A model generated the notes under the pieces. The model searched no databases. It saw nothing but the letters and a program-made list of their open reading frames with translations, and was not told where the DNA came from. The position numbers and the translations under genes are program-made. This document shows positions 4,745-6,678 of a stretch of 6,678 bases of DNA, one piece after another. Where the stretch lies: NCBI GenBank assembly GCA_031264645.1, contig JAISDR010000125.1, forward strand, positions 1-6,678. The letters run 5' to 3'. The first letter of the stretch is position 1. Every line of letters starts with the position of its first letter. Origin of the DNA: Prevotellaceae bacterium (GTDB taxonomy: Bacteria > Bacteroidota > Bacteroidia > Bacteroidales > UBA932).

Positions 4745-6678
4745 TTATTTGTACCGTATCAGTTTGCGCACAACTGCGTATGGCTGGCGGTTTTCAACCG
4801 GCCAGCTACCACCTGCCGCACCAATCGGAGCACTGTCGGTTTTGGCATTCGCGGCAGACCTTGTTCCGGATATGTAGTTCCTGTCGTTCGAGCCGCTGTC
4901 CGGCGTATATCTTGTGATGGTATGCACATGTTCCGGCATCTGAGTGATGTCAAGACTGTAGTATGCTCTGCCTCCTATATTTCCTACCCGCCCGTTATTA
5001 TCAAAAGTCGGGGGCAATATACCGATCGTAGTTATATCGCGCGGAGTAACGGGCTTAGAAATGTCAAGCCCGAGATTAGTCCTGCCTCGCAGGTCGGGCA
5101 CCTGAAATTGCCCGTCCGGAACACTGTCTGCTGTCCATTCACGCCCTATGGCGTCGTACAGTTCGGGATAATCCACTACATTGAATGTTGCTCCGTCGCA
5201 TTCAGTCCATTTTTCCTCATCCCATTTACCGGCGATGCCGGCGAAATCAATTATCTGTCCTATCACTGTATCATCCTCCTCTTCTTCTTCCTCTTCTTTG
5301 TCAACGCATACTGCGGAGACGTCTGTTACATTATTAATTATTTTAAAATCTGTTGTTTCAATATCAAACAGTTCGATGACTTTTTCGCCCCGGATTTCGA
5401 CGTCCGAAACGTTCAGCATCTGATACTGCGATTCCGTTAAAACAGGCTCTACGTCGGCAAGTAATGACTTTGTTGCTTCTTCGACCAGTTCATCGCCTTC
5501 ATAACGTTTATATGTTGCTGTTCCGGCAAAGGCGATGCCGGAATAGGTGGTGTCGAGACGGTAGATGCCGTTGCTTCTGTGGTAAGACATGGCTCCAAAA
5601 TACAGCTTGTTATCCTGACCGAGCGCGGCGTTAGAAAAAGCCTCTGATGTAATATTAGTTTGTTTAATCTGCCCGTCATCATCAAGATACCGGACGCCGG
5701 TTCTATCGATTCCACAAAAATACAGCTTATTATCCTGTCCCATTGCAGCGAAAGCAAATCTTCCGGTTGTGAGACTCGTCCATTTAATTAAGCCGTCATC
5801 ATCCAGATACAGGATGCCGTTATTTCCACAAAAATACAGTTTGCCGTCCTGACCCATTGCGGCGAAATAGAGATATTCGAATTCTATATTCGCCTGTCTG
5901 ATCTGCCCGTCATCGTCCAGACGGAAAGCGCCGTGGTTATTTCCGCAAAAATACAGCTTATTATCCTGACCTAAAGCCGCTGACCTAAAGCTGCTGTATG
6001 TGATATCCGTTTGCCTAATCTGCCCGTCATCGTCCAGACGCAGGATGCCGTTGCCAAGGAAATACAGCTTATTATCCTGACCCATTGCGGCGAAAGAAAA
6101 GCCGCCGGTCGTGATATTAGTCTGTTTAATTAAGCCGTCATCATCCAGATATAAAACGCCGAGACTATTTCCACAAAAATACAGTTTCCCGTCCTGACCC
6201 ATTGCGGCGAAAGTAAAATACCCGGCTGTGATATTCGTCTGTTTAATTAAGCCGTCATCATCCAGATACGGGATGCCGTTATATCCGCAAAAATACAGCT
6301 TATTATCCTGACCTAAAGCCGCTGACGAAAAACTTCCGGCCTCGACCGTGATATTAGTCTGCCTTATTACGCCGTCATCGTCCAGACGCAGGATGCCGTC
6401 GTCGGAGAAATACAGTTTGCCGTCCTGGCCTCTTCCGAGAACACGGGAATCTCCACTTGTTATATTTGTTTCCACAATCTCTTCTATCATCTGACACAGA
6501 TATTCTGCAAATTCGACAGTTTCGGAAACAGCGACGCTACGCTCGCGGCAAATCGGATTAAACCATCTCGACAGAACGGTATCAAGCAGGTCGTCGGAAT
6601 CCAGTTCGACTCCAAGGCTTTCGTCCCTGAGCCTGACTGTTACCGCAACGCTTCCGGGCGTTATTTTGTCGGTGGCAA
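4745..6678 (-). CDS. phage tail fibre with propeller-like repeats and C-terminal tail-collar domain (5' partial)
   Basis: The reading frame is open to the right edge, so the N-terminus is missing. The first ATG in the window is at 6490, but 62 sensible codons precede it in frame without a stop, ATG, GTG or TTG. From about 6450 to 5545 lie eight repeats of 37-40 residues with the core GQDNKLYF followed by LDDDG, suggestive of beta-propeller blades. A linker holds a seven-Glu run (5276-5296). A tail-collar domain follows (about 5267-5040), with KWTECDG, YPELYDAIG and FQVPDLRGR. The C-terminal head has His-Val-His in MPEHVHT (4922-4930) and ends near NRQPYAVV (from 4792), as in T4 gp12-like and microcystin-dependent-protein-like fibres, where HxH binds metal. 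It is the first visible gene of the - strand operon. A receptor-binding role is inferred from the collar domain and repeats. Confidence 0.88.
   Translation of the reverse strand, partial: ATDKITPGSVAVTVRLRDESLGVELDSDDLLDTVLSRWFNPICRERSVAVSETVEFAEYLCQMIEEIVETNITSGDSRVLGRGQDGKLYFSDDGILRLDDDGVIRQTNITVEAGSFSSAALGQDNKLYFCGYNGIPYLDDDGLIKQTNITAGYFTFAAMGQDGKLYFCGNSLGVLYLDDDGLIKQTNITTGGFSFAAMGQDNKLYFLGNGILRLDDDGQIRQTDITYSSFRSAALGQDNKLYFCGNNHGAFRLDDDGQIRQANIEFEYLYFAAMGQDGKLYFCGNNGILYLDDDGLIKWTSLTTGRFAFAAMGQDNKLYFCGIDRTGVRYLDDDGQIKQTNITSEAFSNAALGQDNKLYFGAMSYHRSNGIYRLDTTYSGIAFAGTATYKRYEGDELVEEATKSLLADVEPVLTESQYQMLNVSDVEIRGEKVIELFDIETTDFKIINNVTDVSAVCVDKEEEEEEEDDTVIGQIIDFAGIAGKWDEEKWTECDGATFNVVDYPELYDAIGREWTADSVPDGQFQVPDLRGRTNLGLDISKPVTPRDITTIGILPPTFDNNGRVGNIGGRAYYSLDITQMPEHVHTITRYTPDSGSNDRNYISGTRSAANAKTDSAPIGAAGGSWPVENRQPYAVVRKLIRYK
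5545..6450 (-). repeat. eight in-frame repeats of 111-120 bases within the tail fibre gene
   Basis: The conserved octamer AAATACAG on the + strand (antisense of the KLYF codons) recurs at 5598, 5718, 5832, 5949, 6060, 6177, 6291 and 6408, giving spacings of 120, 114, 117, 111, 117, 114 and 117 bases. All spacings are multiples of three, so the frame is kept. Consensus per unit is roughly AALGQDNKLYFCG, a short variable loop, then YLDDDGLIKQTNIT and another variable stretch. Length changes fall in the loop after CG and in the stretch after TNIT. Confidence 0.93.

Noticed and set aside
4745..5266. Diversity-generating retroelement target in the fibre C-terminus
   Set aside because: There is no reverse transcriptase, no template repeat and no cluster of adenine-variable codons in the window. 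The C-terminus is explained by the collar-type head.
4922..5440. 172-codon + strand reading frame
   Set aside because: It is antisense to the collar and linker part of the fibre gene. Its product is low-complexity (Cys, Phe, Ser rich) with no recognisable domain, so it is a shadow of the real gene.
5545..6450. CRISPR-like array from regularly spaced repeats
   Set aside because: The repeats are coding, all spacings are multiples of three, and the units are similar along their whole length with no separate unique spacers.

Overview
The window looks like the left boundary of a prophage (or a closely related phage-derived element) integrated at a tRNA-Arg(CCU) gene in a member of the Bacteroidales. 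The host assignment rests on four things. The tRNA has no encoded CCA. The integrase promoter matches the Bacteroidetes consensus (TTTG, 20 bp, TAnnTTTG) and not the sigma70 consensus. The integrase carries the Bacteroidetes-type FYAARHSWA and LNH...DIYTKKDW signatures. A tail protein carries a BACON-like domain. The species and phage cannot be named from sequence alone.

Layout. Bases 44-115 are a tRNA-Arg gene whose 3' half is the probable attachment site. Bases 116-255 are a short leader with the integrase promoter and overlapping inverted and direct repeats. Bases 256-1551 encode a tyrosine recombinase on the + strand. From 1548 to the right edge everything is on the - strand, as a tight late-type operon read right to left. 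It starts with a 5'-truncated tail fibre that has eight propeller-like repeats and a C-terminal tail-collar domain (4745 to the window edge). Next comes a 452-residue tail protein with InlB-like and BACON-like sandwich domains (3348-4706). Last is a 584-residue putative tail-tip or baseplate protein (1548-3302). Integrase and tail operon converge with overlapping stop codons, so there is no room for a terminator between them.

How the parts work together. The integrase presumably recombines phage attP with the 3' part of the tRNA gene. The three - strand genes would build the distal tail, with at least two carrying surface-binding modules. The integrase is visibly richer in A+T than the tail genes, consistent with modular phage assembly.

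The least explained features are small. Both spacers of the tail operon hold tandem heptamers of different sequence, and each heptamer has a stop codon at the same position, so stops rotate through all three frames. The propeller repeats show a three-unit higher-order pattern with covarying residues. No reverse transcriptase, CRISPR array, defence gene or complete new system was seen.
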